From assembly GCA_017306865.1 (NCBI GenBank), contig JAFKHH010000017.1:161453-225452 (forward strand): a stretch of DNA of 64,000 bases, in the 5' to 3' direction. Shown here piece after piece: positions 55,701-63,338 of the stretch. Numbering within the stretch: position 1 is the stretch's first letter; every line of letters begins with the position of its first letter. Source of the stretch: Filimonas sp. (GTDB taxonomy: Bacteria > Bacteroidota > Bacteroidia > Chitinophagales > Chitinophagaceae). The position numbers and the translations under genes were made by a program. Under the pieces are notes generated by a model. It saw only the letters and a list, made by a program, of their open reading frames with translations, was not told the origin of the DNA and made no database searches.

Positions 55701-55817
55701 AATGGATTTTATAATGGTGCATTGCAACCACTAGGCACTTATGTATGGGTGCTCTCTTATAAGACTAAGCAAGGGCGATCTGTAACACAGAAAGGGACGA
55801 CGGTATTGGTACGATGA
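52707..55817 (+). CDS. Type IX secreted protein with SprB-type repeats and type B gliding CTD
   Basis: 1036 aa. Signal peptide at the N-terminus (KHSFKGFLLFLCLAFTTASHAQ; TTG start at 52707). Residues about 25-240 form a WD/beta-propeller-like region (LLYNMDIDNCTFTPINDWG). About eight SprB-type Ig-like repeats follow, each with Cys pairs and FTYSI-KD-GC-DT-like endings (YTYSIKDKGGCVWDTTATI; YAVRIKDSYGCLWDTSTTL). The C-terminus (TAFTPNNDLRNDVLRP, VFNRLGEIVFQG, GWNGFYNGALQPLGTYVW) is the gliding-motility/type B T9SS sorting domain. It is probably a surface adhesin. Confidence 0.92.
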   Translation: MHSLKKHSFKGFLLFLCLAFTTASHAQKVVVCDQSGLLYNMDIDNCTFTPINDWGNAFGNAFSIALYKDTLYVLNTNGQLYSMVMNQPASCKFITNSAASNAMTVDEAGMLYIFDNGIVRIDPHDGTRVNLGKPGFYYPSGDLFFYNKKMYMATGNGIVEINLNDPSKSFVYIPTSGNSFFGLVNVPAGCNSNKVYGITNSLYEIDMINKTVSSTPKCVVPQNITIFDAASITENGYNEGVNIDSLFLTHICTPGNTSGNITVKSGTAAQNATLSYSLNGNTTNSTGIFPSLIEGTYSIKVTSSNGCFKDTSATLIKGPKPDLLITPVPDTCASGVGSVTLQSTIGNTPMRYALDNASPVMGNSFTKLAAKIYQVHAITNIGCTLDSSFEIVSYTPPNPLQSFTTTPEICDLGSITLTYNNSVTRLKLDNGPDTYNSTFALLKAKTYTVSLFVNNCRFDTLIEVKKEIPERPSITISADTPTCFNTTDGAIRFTITGKYSPFTISANGTPASGTIFSSLTNGTYTYSIKDKGGCVWDTTATIQYRRVRPVTTVSSTAATCWTLNNGTVTATISGQNQPYTFDIFNSTNNPSGATVKDLNSSDYKLFVADKNHCVVDTIPVTVGRIENKLQVDAITVTPSYCNSATGSITFAMKANAGPVTFTMNNGTPTTNKAFSNLVSGLYNFNLKDLNNCTSDTSASISIVNLPSPIKELKLTPVICDRKGSIEVVLQPGKTGTDYQLNNGAPQTTTLFTNVNEGLNKITFMYSGCPFDTSVTTVKTTTQKPDVSFTNKEVDCYNRNNGSIKVRVDNGAFPYTFSYNNAAFIPDANIYNLAAGDYAVRIKDSYGCLWDTSTTLKQFTVVKPGITKTSKTPVCFVDERASLQVILTGPEFPYQFIINGTSYFSGNEVKLLPGMYNVYVNNNTGCLLDSFKTDLSYAQTGTLPCDTILVPTAFTPNNDLRNDVLRPRGNYGFVSDYVFTVFNRLGEIVFQGRDMEKGWNGFYNGALQPLGTYVWVLSYKTKQGRSVTQKGTTVLVR

Positions 55818-55861
55818 AGTGTGAGTTGTAAACCGGCAATCGTGAATGCTTATCGCCGGGT

Positions 55862-55912
55862 AAAAAAAAAGAGGTCCACTTTTGAAAAGTGGACCTCTTT
55901 TTTTTATTATAT
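55862..55912. terminator. Strong bidirectional terminator
   Basis: GAGGTCCACTT and AAGTGGACCTC around a short loop, with A8 before and T9 after, so it works for both strands. 50 bp after the adhesin stop. Confidence 0.88.
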
Positions 55913-55939
55913 ATTAGCCAAAGGCGTTACCAAAGACTA

Positions 55940-56048
55940 TTGATGTAAGCCATTCGGACTTGCACTCAGCGTACACAAACCCTATTTCGTACTTTGTACT
56001 TCGTAATTCGTACTTTCTTTTTTACATCGTACATCTAACATCATACAT
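55940..56048. repeat. CGTACTTTGTACTTCG and ACATCGTACATCTAACAT words
   Basis: TTCGTACTTTGTACTTCG and TAATTCGTACTTTC words, then the ACATCGTACATCTAACAT word (56023-56048) just before the stop of the next minus-strand gene. No gene in this spacer. Confidence 0.5.
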
Positions 56049-56052
56049 TTCC

Positions 56053-56466
56053 TCACTTGGGGCTAATGATCGTTTCACCAGTTGCTACGCTTACCTGAAG
56101 AACACTGTCTACAATTTTTCGCTGCATGCCTCTCCATGGCAATGCTCCTAAATATTCTTTATAATGTACTCTTATTTCACGCCCCGCATTATCAGAAAGT
56201 ATTTTAGCCACATGTTCATCGACTACACTAAACTCAAATTCATTACTCTGGATGTTTGCCTTAAACCCACTAAGGATCATTTTTCCTTCATAAGTTTTAA
56301 AAACATAACCTTTGTATATGAAGTAGTTTAGTACACCTGCGTTAACGCCTCTTCCTACTACAAAGTAATAACGTCCGTACAAAAAACTACTCAACAATAA
56401 AATAAATATGATCACCACTCTGGACAGCCATTTCTTTTTTTTCTTTACCGTGTTGGGAGTATTCAT
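56053..56466 (-). CDS. Membrane-anchored protein of unknown function
   Basis: 137 aa: basic N-terminus (MNTPNTVKKKKKWLSR), one transmembrane helix (VVIIFILLLSSFLYGRYYFV, about 17-36), then a soluble, presumably periplasmic part. Not recognised. It lies 18 bp after the M28 peptidase gene on the same strand, so it is probably in an operon with it. Confidence 0.75.
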   Translation of the reverse strand: MNTPNTVKKKKKWLSRVVIIFILLLSSFLYGRYYFVVGRGVNAGVLNYFIYKGYVFKTYEGKMILSGFKANIQSNEFEFSVVDEHVAKILSDNAGREIRVHYKEYLGALPWRGMQRKIVDSVLQVSVATGETIISPK

Positions 56467-56484
56467 ATTGTAAATGGTTAGATA

Positions 56485-57870
56485 TTATAATCCGTATTGA
56501 TCTACAAGATATAATAAAGCCGCCATGTTTATCGCACCCAGTTTTACTTCACGGATATTTACATTCTCCAGCACATCGTTGGCAGAGTGGTGTATATCAA
56601 AATAGCGCTGACTATCCGGACGTAACCCGGCCATTGGCGTGCCCATTGCTGCCGCTAGTGGTTCTATATCTGTACCACCGCCACCTCTGGTAAACTGGTC
56701 TCCATAGTACGGCGTAAACAATGGCTTCCATGCCTGTATTTTTTCCCATGACTTATCCGGAACGGTGAAACCAAAGCCACGCGGCGTAAAGCCGCCTTCA
56801 TCACTTTCTAAAGCAAAAATGTGTTGTTCACCTTTTGCCTTGCCCGTTTCTGCATATTTCTTACCGCCACGACTACCGTTCTCTTCGTTTGCAAACAATA
56901 CAAAGCGAATGGTGTGCTTTGGTTTAAAACCCATTGCTTTAAAAGCACGTAATACTTCTATTGTCTGCACAACACCAGTACCATCATCATTGGCTCCTTC
57001 ATTTACATCCCAGCTATCCAGGTGCCCGCCTACAGTGATGACCTGGTTAGGAAAATCGCTCCCTGTCAGTTCACCTATTACACTATGCCCGATTGTGTCC
57101 GGCAACATTTTTCCATAAGTAAAGAGCTGCGCCTCTACCCCCTGCTGTTTTTGATACAAAGAATCCAGCCATTCTACATCACGCAGACCTACTGCTGCCG
57201 CAGGAATTTTAGGATATGCCGTGTCGTAGCCCATTGCACCGGTATGTGGATGATTGTCTACCGAGTGCGACATAGACCTGATCAGCACCGCTACTGCACC
57301 ATATTTGGCAGCACGGCTTGCGCCCTGTCCGCGATATTTTACATTTTTGCCATATGCCTGGAATGTTTCTACAAACGTTTCTTCAAAAGGCACATTATAA
57401 AACACAATCTTCCCTTTAATGTTATTCTTTTGCTGTTCCAGTTCATCGAATGAATGAACCTCTATAACCGGTGCCTTTACACCCTTAGCGCCAGAACCTA
57501 AAGAATTGCCCAACGCAAGCACTTCTATATTTTTAGATAGTCTCTTTCCTTTGTCTGAGAAGGAAACAATGGCTTTGTCTTTGCCCCCTCTTACCCAATG
57601 TGGCACCATACATTCCTGTAGTTCTACTTTGTCGGCCCCTGCTGCCTGCATGGCTTTCTCACCCCATTTTTCTGCCATTACCATTTGTGGAGACCCCGCC
57701 AGCCTGCCACCAATTTGCTTGGTCAGGTAGTGCAGGTTGCTATACATTGTTCTGTCTACTAAAATATTGTTGGCTACTTTCCTGATAAAAACAGAGTCTG
57801 CCGTTCCCGGCTGTTGTGCCACTGCTCCAAGGGAGGAAGCGAGTAGCACAGATAGTGCAATTTTTCTCAT
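56485..57870 (-). CDS. Exported M28-family zinc peptidase
   Basis: 461 aa with a signal peptide (MRKIALSVLLASSLGAVAQQ). The M28 catalytic domain has a His-Asp pair in GGHLDSWDVNEGANDDGTGV, the Glu pair in VLFANEENGSRGG and later metal ligands (ALESDEGGFTP; DIHHSANDVLENV). A protease-associated (PA) domain seems inserted before it (APVIEVHSFDELEQQKNNIK). Likely an aminopeptidase or carboxypeptidase acting outside the cytoplasm. Confidence 0.94.
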   Translation of the reverse strand: MRKIALSVLLASSLGAVAQQPGTADSVFIRKVANNILVDRTMYSNLHYLTKQIGGRLAGSPQMVMAEKWGEKAMQAAGADKVELQECMVPHWVRGGKDKAIVSFSDKGKRLSKNIEVLALGNSLGSGAKGVKAPVIEVHSFDELEQQKNNIKGKIVFYNVPFEETFVETFQAYGKNVKYRGQGASRAAKYGAVAVLIRSMSHSVDNHPHTGAMGYDTAYPKIPAAAVGLRDVEWLDSLYQKQQGVEAQLFTYGKMLPDTIGHSVIGELTGSDFPNQVITVGGHLDSWDVNEGANDDGTGVVQTIEVLRAFKAMGFKPKHTIRFVLFANEENGSRGGKKYAETGKAKGEQHIFALESDEGGFTPRGFGFTVPDKSWEKIQAWKPLFTPYYGDQFTRGGGGTDIEPLAAAMGTPMAGLRPDSQRYFDIHHSANDVLENVNIREVKLGAINMAALLYLVDQYGL

Positions 57871-57884
57871 AGAGTAAATATAAG

Positions 57885-58188
57885 AATTGTTGTATTGCTA
57901 TAGGGTTACATTGTTTAATGGTTAAATTGTTCTTTTTCTGCATTTAAATGACCGGTTTCTTCTCTGTGCCCTTTACGATCTCTGCGTTATTGTATCACAA
58001 AGGTTACAGATGAGATTATGCGCGAGTCGTGAGACGGCAATCGTGAATGGGCTTACTCACAACTGGCAACTCCCCACTCTCCCTTATAAACTCCATCTAC
58101 TTTATAAACCTTACAAATTCAACAATTTAACCATGTAACCATTCAACAATTTCAATCCAAAATCTCAAATTTCAAATCGCCTCTCAAT
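57885..58188. repeat. Repeat-filled divergent spacer
   Basis: No gene. Contents in order: AATTGTTGTATTGCTATAGG (57893) and TTTAATGGTTAAATTG, then CTCTGTGCCC/ATCTCTGCG (57961-57990), CGTGAGACGGCAATCGTGAAT-word (about 58026-58047), CTTACTCACAACTGGCAACT (58048) related to the 25-bp hairpin at 21497, CAACAATTTAACCATGTAAC (58120) and AATCTCAAATTTCAAATCG (58160). Five families in 300 bp. Confidence 0.6.
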
Positions 58189-58192
58189 TTGC

Positions 58193-58200
58193 TACCTTTG
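58193..58200 (+). promoter_or_regulatory. -7 box before the DUF3109 gene
   Basis: TACCTTTG, 20 bp before the ATG at 58221, which it supports over the in-frame TTG at 58212. -33 element not clear. Confidence 0.5.
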
Positions 58201-58220
58201 TGCTTTAAACTTTGAGAATA

Positions 58221-58811
58221 ATGATTGTAATTGATCAAGTGCTTATCAGCGATGAGGTGGTGCAGGAGCAGTTTGTCTGCGACCTGAATAAATGCAAAGG
58301 CGGTTGCTGCGAAGATGGTGATGCAGGTGCGCCGTTGCAGCATGAGGAAATGGAACACCTGATCAATTATTATGACATTGTAGAAGAGTACATGACGGAG
58401 GAGGGCAAGGCTGAAATAAAAAAACAGGGAAAGTATGTGTACGATCCTTATTTCGGCTGGGTAACGCCAACCATCAATGGCGCTATTTGTGCTTACGCAT
58501 TCCGGGATGAAAATAATATCATCAAATGTGCAATTGAAAAGGCCTACCTCGAAGGAAGAGTAAGCTGGAAAAAACCGATCAGTTGCCACCTCTTTCCTAT
58601 TAAGATCAGCAAAAGCACCGTAGATGAGGATTTAGAATATGTAAACTACGAGCCACGCGAAGACCTCTGTAAAGCTGCCTGTAGATTAGGCAAGCAATTA
58701 AAAGTGCCTGCATATGTATTCCTGAAAGAGGCACTGATAAGAAAGTACGGTGAAGATTTTTATAATACGCTGGACGCTACTGCAAAATACATGGCAGAAA
58801 ACAATGAATAA
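58221..58811 (+). CDS. DUF3109 cysteine-rich protein
   Basis: 196 aa from the ATG at 58221 (MIVIDQVLISDEVVQEQFVC). The Cys-rich front (QFVCDLNKCKGGCCEDGDAG) and later cysteines (NGAICAYAFRDENNIIKCAI, ISCHLFPIK, EDLCKAACRLG) resemble YkgJ-type zinc/iron-chelating proteins; the ligand is unknown. Highly conserved in Bacteroidota. The LysR gene begins 2 bp after its stop, so both are on one transcript. Confidence 0.9.
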   Translation: MIVIDQVLISDEVVQEQFVCDLNKCKGGCCEDGDAGAPLQHEEMEHLINYYDIVEEYMTEEGKAEIKKQGKYVYDPYFGWVTPTINGAICAYAFRDENNIIKCAIEKAYLEGRVSWKKPISCHLFPIKISKSTVDEDLEYVNYEPREDLCKAACRLGKQLKVPAYVFLKEALIRKYGEDFYNTLDATAKYMAENNE

Positions 58812-58813
58812 GC

Positions 58814-59710
58814 ATGTTTGATTTCAGGTTAAAAGTTTTTTATACCGTTGCAAACAAACTCAGCTTTACTAAAGCTGCACAGGAACTGTTTATTACACAA
58901 CCTGCCGTTACCAAACATATACATGAACTGGAAAGCCAGCTAGGGCAGACATTGATTGAGCGCAATGGCAAAGTCATTGAGTTGACTGCTGCCGGTAAAA
59001 TACTGGCAGACTCATGCAAACGGATCTTTTCTATCTATGGTGAGCTGGAGTTTGAATTGGCACAACTGAAAGGCAAAGCAGCAGGCAGTTTGCGTATCGG
59101 GGCCAGTACAACTATTTCACAATATATTTTACCTGCTATACTTGCCGAGTTCTCACAAAAACATAATACGGTCCGCATCTCTGTTATAGATGGCAATTCT
59201 GAATATATAGAACAACAGTTGCAGGATGATAAAATAGATATAGCTATTGTTGAAGGTTCTTCTAAAAAATCATTCCTGCATTACGCACCTTTTGCGGAAG
59301 ACGAGCTGGTACTTGTAACCAATACCAGTAAGAAGCAAAAGCAGAAAGAAGAAATAACACTACAGCAACTGGTAAAGTTACCGCTGGTTGTACGCGAGTT
59401 CGGTTCAGGCACTTTAGAGATCTTACAACAGGCATTGCAGCAGCAGCGCATTAAACCAGACGACCTGAATATTATTCTTCGCCTTGGCACTACAGAAGGT
59501 ATTAAACAATACCTGCTTCACTCAAATGCGTATGCTTTCATCTCCATTTATGCAGTGTTAAACGAGATAAAAGCAGGCACCCTGCAGGTGATTGAAATAA
59601 AAGACCTTCGCATCAACCGTATGTTACAGTTCGTGCATACGCAGGGACAACCTTCTGCGCTATCCTCACTTTTCATGCGCTTTTGCAAGCGCCAGCATAG
59701 AAGCGCTTAA
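58814..59710 (+). CDS. LysR-family transcriptional regulator
   Basis: 298 aa. N-terminal winged HTH (FYTVANKLSFTKAAQELFIT, QPAVTKHIHELESQLG) and a C-terminal effector domain of the substrate-binding type (SLRIGASTTISQYILPAILA). Operon with DUF3109. The following YeiH-type gene is co-oriented 262 bp away, and that spacer has two dyad elements (59779-59840; 59908-59922) that could be operator sites. In E. coli the LysR protein YeiE is adjacent to yeiH, which supports a regulator-transporter pair. Confidence 0.93.
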   Translation: MFDFRLKVFYTVANKLSFTKAAQELFITQPAVTKHIHELESQLGQTLIERNGKVIELTAAGKILADSCKRIFSIYGELEFELAQLKGKAAGSLRIGASTTISQYILPAILAEFSQKHNTVRISVIDGNSEYIEQQLQDDKIDIAIVEGSSKKSFLHYAPFAEDELVLVTNTSKKQKQKEEITLQQLVKLPLVVREFGSGTLEILQQALQQQRIKPDDLNIILRLGTTEGIKQYLLHSNAYAFISIYAVLNEIKAGTLQVIEIKDLRINRMLQFVHTQGQPSALSSLFMRFCKRQHRSA

Positions 59711-59778
59711 CAGAAAAGAAATTAAAAAAAGTGCGCCAAAGTGAGCTACTCTCTTATCGCTTTACTTAACAAACAGCC

Positions 59779-59848
59779 AGATATTCCATATCTGTAAAAG
59801 CATGGTTTTATTACCCTTTTGAGTGAGATATGGAATATCTTTTTTTCT
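59779..59848 (+). terminator. 15-bp inverted repeat, possible terminator or operator
   Basis: AGATATTCCATATCT (59779-59793) and its exact complement AGATATGGAATATCT (59826-59840), followed by T7. Each half is itself nearly palindromic (AGATAT/ATATCT), so it could be two LysR-box operators as well as a lysR terminator. The 32-nt loop is long for a terminator. Confidence 0.5.
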
Positions 59849-59907
59849 TTTGAGAAAGCTGACCACTCCCAACTTAATAGCGCCAGCATAAACTACAGTA
59901 ATGCACG

Positions 59908-59922
59908 ATAACTTTTAGTTAT
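59908..59922 (+). promoter_or_regulatory. LysR-box-like dyad before the YeiH-type gene
   Basis: ATAACT-TTT-AGTTAT, perfect 6-bp arms with a T-N11-A pattern (LysR-type site), 51 bp before the ATG at 59973. Binding by the adjacent regulator is inferred. Confidence 0.5.
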
Positions 59923-59972
59923 GGTACTTTCTGCACAAGGCGTATGAGCTTTGCTACATAAATCAACGGATT

Positions 59973-60896
59973 ATGCAGGCAGGAAAAAATACTTTGTTTA
60001 TTGTTTTAGCAATAGGTTGTGCGTTAGGATTGATCACTGCGCCGCTGGCCTTAATGGCCGGATTTCTTTTTACTTTATTGACCGGAGGTGTGTCTTTTGT
60101 TCCGTCCAAGCTTTCCGGCTTTTTATTAAAGGCTTCTGTAATCGGGTTAGGATTTGGGATGAATATGCACGAAGTAATACAAACAGGCAAAGATGGCGTT
60201 GCACTTACCATTGTTACGATAGCTGTAACCATCAGTGCAGGGTTTCTTATCGCCCGCAGCTTACACATTAATAAGAAAACAACACATCTTATTTCATCCG
60301 GTACCGCTATTTGTGGTGGCAGCGCTATTGCTACTATTGCCCCGTTGATAGATGCGAGCGATAAAGAAATTTCTGTTTCCATGGGCATTGTCTTTTTGTT
60401 GAATGCGCTCGCCTTGATCATATTCCCATTCCTCGGTCATTACTTTCATTTATCACAACATACATTTGGCTTATGGTGCGCCATTGCCATTCACGATACC
60501 AGCTCTGTAGTAGGTGCTGCTGCTGCGTATGGAGATGAAGCGCTGAAAATAGCTACACTGGTAAAGCTGACCCGCGCTTTATGGATCATCCCTGTTTCTT
60601 TGCTAACGATCTTTTTTTTCCGTAAAAATGGGAAGTCTTTTGTTGCACCGTGGTTCATCTTTTTCTACATCGTTGCAGTGTTATTAAACAGCTACGTACC
60701 AGTAATTGCACAATCAAGCCATGTATTGGTGTTGATAGCACAGCGGCTGCTGGTTGTCTCTTTGTTCATTATCGGCAGTTCTCTCACCATAGCGCAAATA
60801 AAGAAAATAGGCCTGAGGCCATTTGTATTAGGCGTGGCATTGTGGATCATTATTGCCAGCGGGTCGCTTTTACTCCTAACAAAGCTGGGCTGGTAA
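59973..60896 (+). CDS. YeiH-family putative sulfate/sulfite exporter
   Basis: 307 aa, about nine to ten transmembrane segments (NTLFIVLAIGCALGLITAPL; LLKASVIGLGFGMN; GTAICGGSAIATIAPLIDAS). The motif GTAICGGSAIAT is typical of the YeiH/Cons_hypoth698 family. The family is annotated as a sulfate exporter, but direct evidence is thin. It lies after a LysR gene, and the LutB-like gene starts 61 bp downstream. Confidence 0.9.
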   Translation: MQAGKNTLFIVLAIGCALGLITAPLALMAGFLFTLLTGGVSFVPSKLSGFLLKASVIGLGFGMNMHEVIQTGKDGVALTIVTIAVTISAGFLIARSLHINKKTTHLISSGTAICGGSAIATIAPLIDASDKEISVSMGIVFLLNALALIIFPFLGHYFHLSQHTFGLWCAIAIHDTSSVVGAAAAYGDEALKIATLVKLTRALWIIPVSLLTIFFFRKNGKSFVAPWFIFFYIVAVLLNSYVPVIAQSSHVLVLIAQRLLVVSLFIIGSSLTIAQIKKIGLRPFVLGVALWIIIASGSLLLLTKLGW

Positions 60897-60957
60897 CGCA
60901 GGAGAGCAGTATCTTTGGCCTGATTTTGTTATTGATTACCATTTTCAAAACTGGCAG

Positions 60958-62331
60958 ATGAAAGAGACAGCAGCGAGCTTTATTGCAAAAAGTACGATCA
61001 AAGCAAATGATCTTGAACACAGACGTAAGATAAATTTCAATATAAGCAGGTACAACGCTGTTGTGCCACAGGGTAAGCAACAGTTTGCGGATGTAATGCA
61101 GGCACGCGAACATGCAAAGAACATTAAATGGCGCGCAATAGAAACACTGGACCAGCAACTGGAAGAGTTTGAACTACAGATAACAAAGCGTGGCGCAAAG
61201 GTGATCTGGGCAGAAGATGCGCAACAAGCGCTGGATGAGATAGGAAAGATCTGCGCAGAGAAGAATTGCAAGACGGTGGTGAAAAGTAAGAGCATGGTTA
61301 CGGAAGAGGTACACCTGAATCACTACCTGGAAAGCAAGGGCATTGAAAGTATAGAAACTGATCTTGGCGAATATATACAACAATTGGATGAGGAACCGCC
61401 TTACCACATTGTTACACCAGCTATGCACAAGAGCAAGGAAGATGTAGCGAAATTGTTTACTGAAAAGCTAGGCACACAACCGGGGCTTACACCTGAGCAA
61501 CTGACACTTGTTGCACGTCAAAAACTTCGTGAAAAATATATACAGGCTGAGGTAGGCGTTACCGGTGCTAACTTTATTATTGCTGATATTGGTGGTGTAG
61601 CCGTTACGGAGAACGAAGGTAACGCCAGGCTAAGTACCGCCTTCCCCAAAACGCATATTGTTATTGTTGGTATAGAGAAAGTAATTCCTTCGCTGACTGA
61701 TCTTAGCCTGTTCTGGCCTTTGCTGGCAACGTATGGCACTGGCCAAAAGGTAACTGTATATAATACCGTTCTTTCCGGCCCTAAGCAGCCCGGTGAAACA
61801 GACGGCCCGGAAGAAATGTACGTGATCTTGCTGGACAATGGCAGAACAAACCTCTTGAAAAATCCGCAAACACGTGAAGCATTGTATTGCATCCGTTGCG
61901 GCGCATGTCTGAATGCTTGTCCTGTTTATAAAAACATCGGCGGTCACGCATATGGCACTACATATAGTGGACCTATCGGTAGTGTGATCACTCCGCACCT
62001 GCGTGGGCTGAATGAATATAAACATCTTAGTTACGCATCCAGCCTGTGCGGTAATTGTACAGAGGTTTGCCCGGTACGTATTAATCTACATGAACTGCTG
62101 TTGGAAAACAGGCATGAAGCCGTAGTAGAGGGCGACAGTTCTTTATCAGAACGTATTGCCTGGAAAGCATGGCGACAAGCAAGTATGAACCGGAAGATGA
62201 TGAATGCGGGTAATGGTAAATTGAAAAACTGGGTAGTGAACAAGGTCTTTAAAGGCTGGACAACGTATAGGAGTGAATTGAACTTCAGCCAGAAGACGTT
62301 TAATGAAATGTGGCAGGAGAAGAATAAATAG
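60958..62331 (+). CDS. LutB/LldF-like lactate utilisation Fe-S protein
   Basis: 457 aa. The LUD domain (about 50-300; TKRGAKVIWAEDAQQALDEI, GANFIIADIGGVAVTENEG) is followed by two 4Fe-4S motifs: C311/C314/C317/C321 (CIRCGACLNAC) and C364/C367/C371 (CGNCTEVC). LutABC oxidises L-lactate to pyruvate; here LutA and LutC are absent, so partners are elsewhere or the role has shifted. It closes the YeiH cluster and is followed by a strong terminator. Confidence 0.92.
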   Translation: MKETAASFIAKSTIKANDLEHRRKINFNISRYNAVVPQGKQQFADVMQAREHAKNIKWRAIETLDQQLEEFELQITKRGAKVIWAEDAQQALDEIGKICAEKNCKTVVKSKSMVTEEVHLNHYLESKGIESIETDLGEYIQQLDEEPPYHIVTPAMHKSKEDVAKLFTEKLGTQPGLTPEQLTLVARQKLREKYIQAEVGVTGANFIIADIGGVAVTENEGNARLSTAFPKTHIVIVGIEKVIPSLTDLSLFWPLLATYGTGQKVTVYNTVLSGPKQPGETDGPEEMYVILLDNGRTNLLKNPQTREALYCIRCGACLNACPVYKNIGGHAYGTTYSGPIGSVITPHLRGLNEYKHLSYASSLCGNCTEVCPVRINLHELLLENRHEAVVEGDSSLSERIAWKAWRQASMNRKMMNAGNGKLKNWVVNKVFKGWTTYRSELNFSQKTFNEMWQEKNK

Positions 62332-62334
62332 TTC

Positions 62335-62362
62335 TATGTACGGTGTTAGATGTGCGATGTAA
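62335..62362. repeat. GTACGGTGTTAGATGT word
   Basis: Single copy of the family also seen at 26204, 26406, 47396 and 56023, immediately after the LutB-like stop. Confidence 0.5.
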
Positions 62363-62389
62363 AAATTAATAGCACCATGTGTCATAATA

Positions 62390-62423
62390 AAAATCCCGAA
62401 GTAAGCATACTTCGGGATTTTTC
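62390..62423 (+). terminator. Strong intrinsic terminator after the LutB-like gene
   Basis: AAATCCCGAAGT (62391-62402), loop of 6, ACTTCGGGATTT (62409-62420), T run. Confidence 0.88.
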
Positions 62424-62437
62424 ATTTAAAAACTTTG

Positions 62438-62587
62438 CACTCGTCTTAGTCTCCGACCAGGACGAGTGAGAAAAATAATATTTTTTAGTCAGTAGTAGCA
62501 ATTCTATTCAACTTCTGTTGTGTCACTCACTGCATCTCGAGAAACGCTATTCAGCTTTTTTCTACTGTTATGCCTTTAGGGCATAAC
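62438..62587. repeat. Two palindromes on the left flank of the abiF-like gene
   Basis: CACTCGTC (62438-62445)/GACGAGTG (62461-62468) with a 15-nt loop that contains TTAGTCTCCGACCAG, and GTTATGCC (62567-62574)/GGCATAAC (62580-62587). The TTGTGTCACTCAC + CTGCATCTC words also occur (62518-62538). REP-like elements; no coding sequence in 62424-62639. Confidence 0.6.
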
Positions 62588-62639
62588 CAATCCTAAAAAT
62601 ATTTGTTTGAAAAAAGAGATTAGAAATTATTAATAGGAC

Positions 62640-63338
62640 CTATATTGTCATTATGTAAGTTACCTTACTTTGAATATTGTCAATACTTTCAAAAAAAGGA
62701 ACCATTTTAGGGTCTATCCATTTTATCAAATTGTAAAGTTTTGTGCGGATATCTAAAGCTAAAGAGCAATCAATATGGTGTCCGTTAAAACAGAGGGGTT
62801 CACAATGATTAACCCTATTTCTAAAGTTTTTTATATCATCAAGTTTATCGTAAATACTTGCTCTGTTCTCTGTTGTTGGTTTATATGCAAATATGTGTAT
62901 TGGCTGTCCTCCGACCAATGAGTAATGGTGGGATAAGAAAAATGCCAACCAAAATCCTAGGGTTTGATCAGATATTATTTTACCACTTGTTACTGGAATG
63001 GCTCGTCTCGACAATTTCGCCTCCGTTTTTTGAATACAACCCTTTAAGAAATAATTAGAGCTTGCCAAGGTAGGATGTCTCATAAAACCAGTTTTCTGAT
63101 TGATAATCCAATCTGGATCAGCAAAATATGTAGATAGGATTATGTTAAGACTATTTCTAAGAACAACCTCAAATTGACTTAAAATAGGATGAAATGCTTG
63201 TGCTAACCGTATATTTGCATTATAGAGTTTTTTTGCTCTTACGTTATTATTTCCTGTGGCATTTAGATATCTGTTATACCTCGGCCTTGAAAAATATTTA
63301 TTCCTTAATTCTAATCTCATACTTTGCAATTTCGTCAT
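62640..63338 (-). CDS. Abi_2/AbiF-like HEPN protein (abortive-infection family)
   Basis: 232 aa. The N-terminus is basic (MTKLQSMRLELRNKYFSRPR), then ARLAQAFHPI-type helical region (NIRLAQAFHPILSQFEVVLR), and DKLDDIKNFRNRVNHCEPLC near residue 165-183 with R173-N-x3-H178, the R-x4-H HEPN RNase motif typical of the Abi_2 family. These proteins cause growth arrest on phage infection; AbiF-type members pair with a small antitoxin RNA. It is visibly A+T-richer than its neighbours and flanked by repeats, suggesting transfer. An alternative start (ATG at 63320) would place the divergent RNA promoter entirely outside it. Confidence 0.88.
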   Translation of the reverse strand: MTKLQSMRLELRNKYFSRPRYNRYLNATGNNNVRAKKLYNANIRLAQAFHPILSQFEVVLRNSLNIILSTYFADPDWIINQKTGFMRHPTLASSNYFLKGCIQKTEAKLSRRAIPVTSGKIISDQTLGFWLAFFLSHHYSLVGGQPIHIFAYKPTTENRASIYDKLDDIKNFRNRVNHCEPLCFNGHHIDCSLALDIRTKLYNLIKWIDPKMVPFFESIDNIQSKVTYIMTI

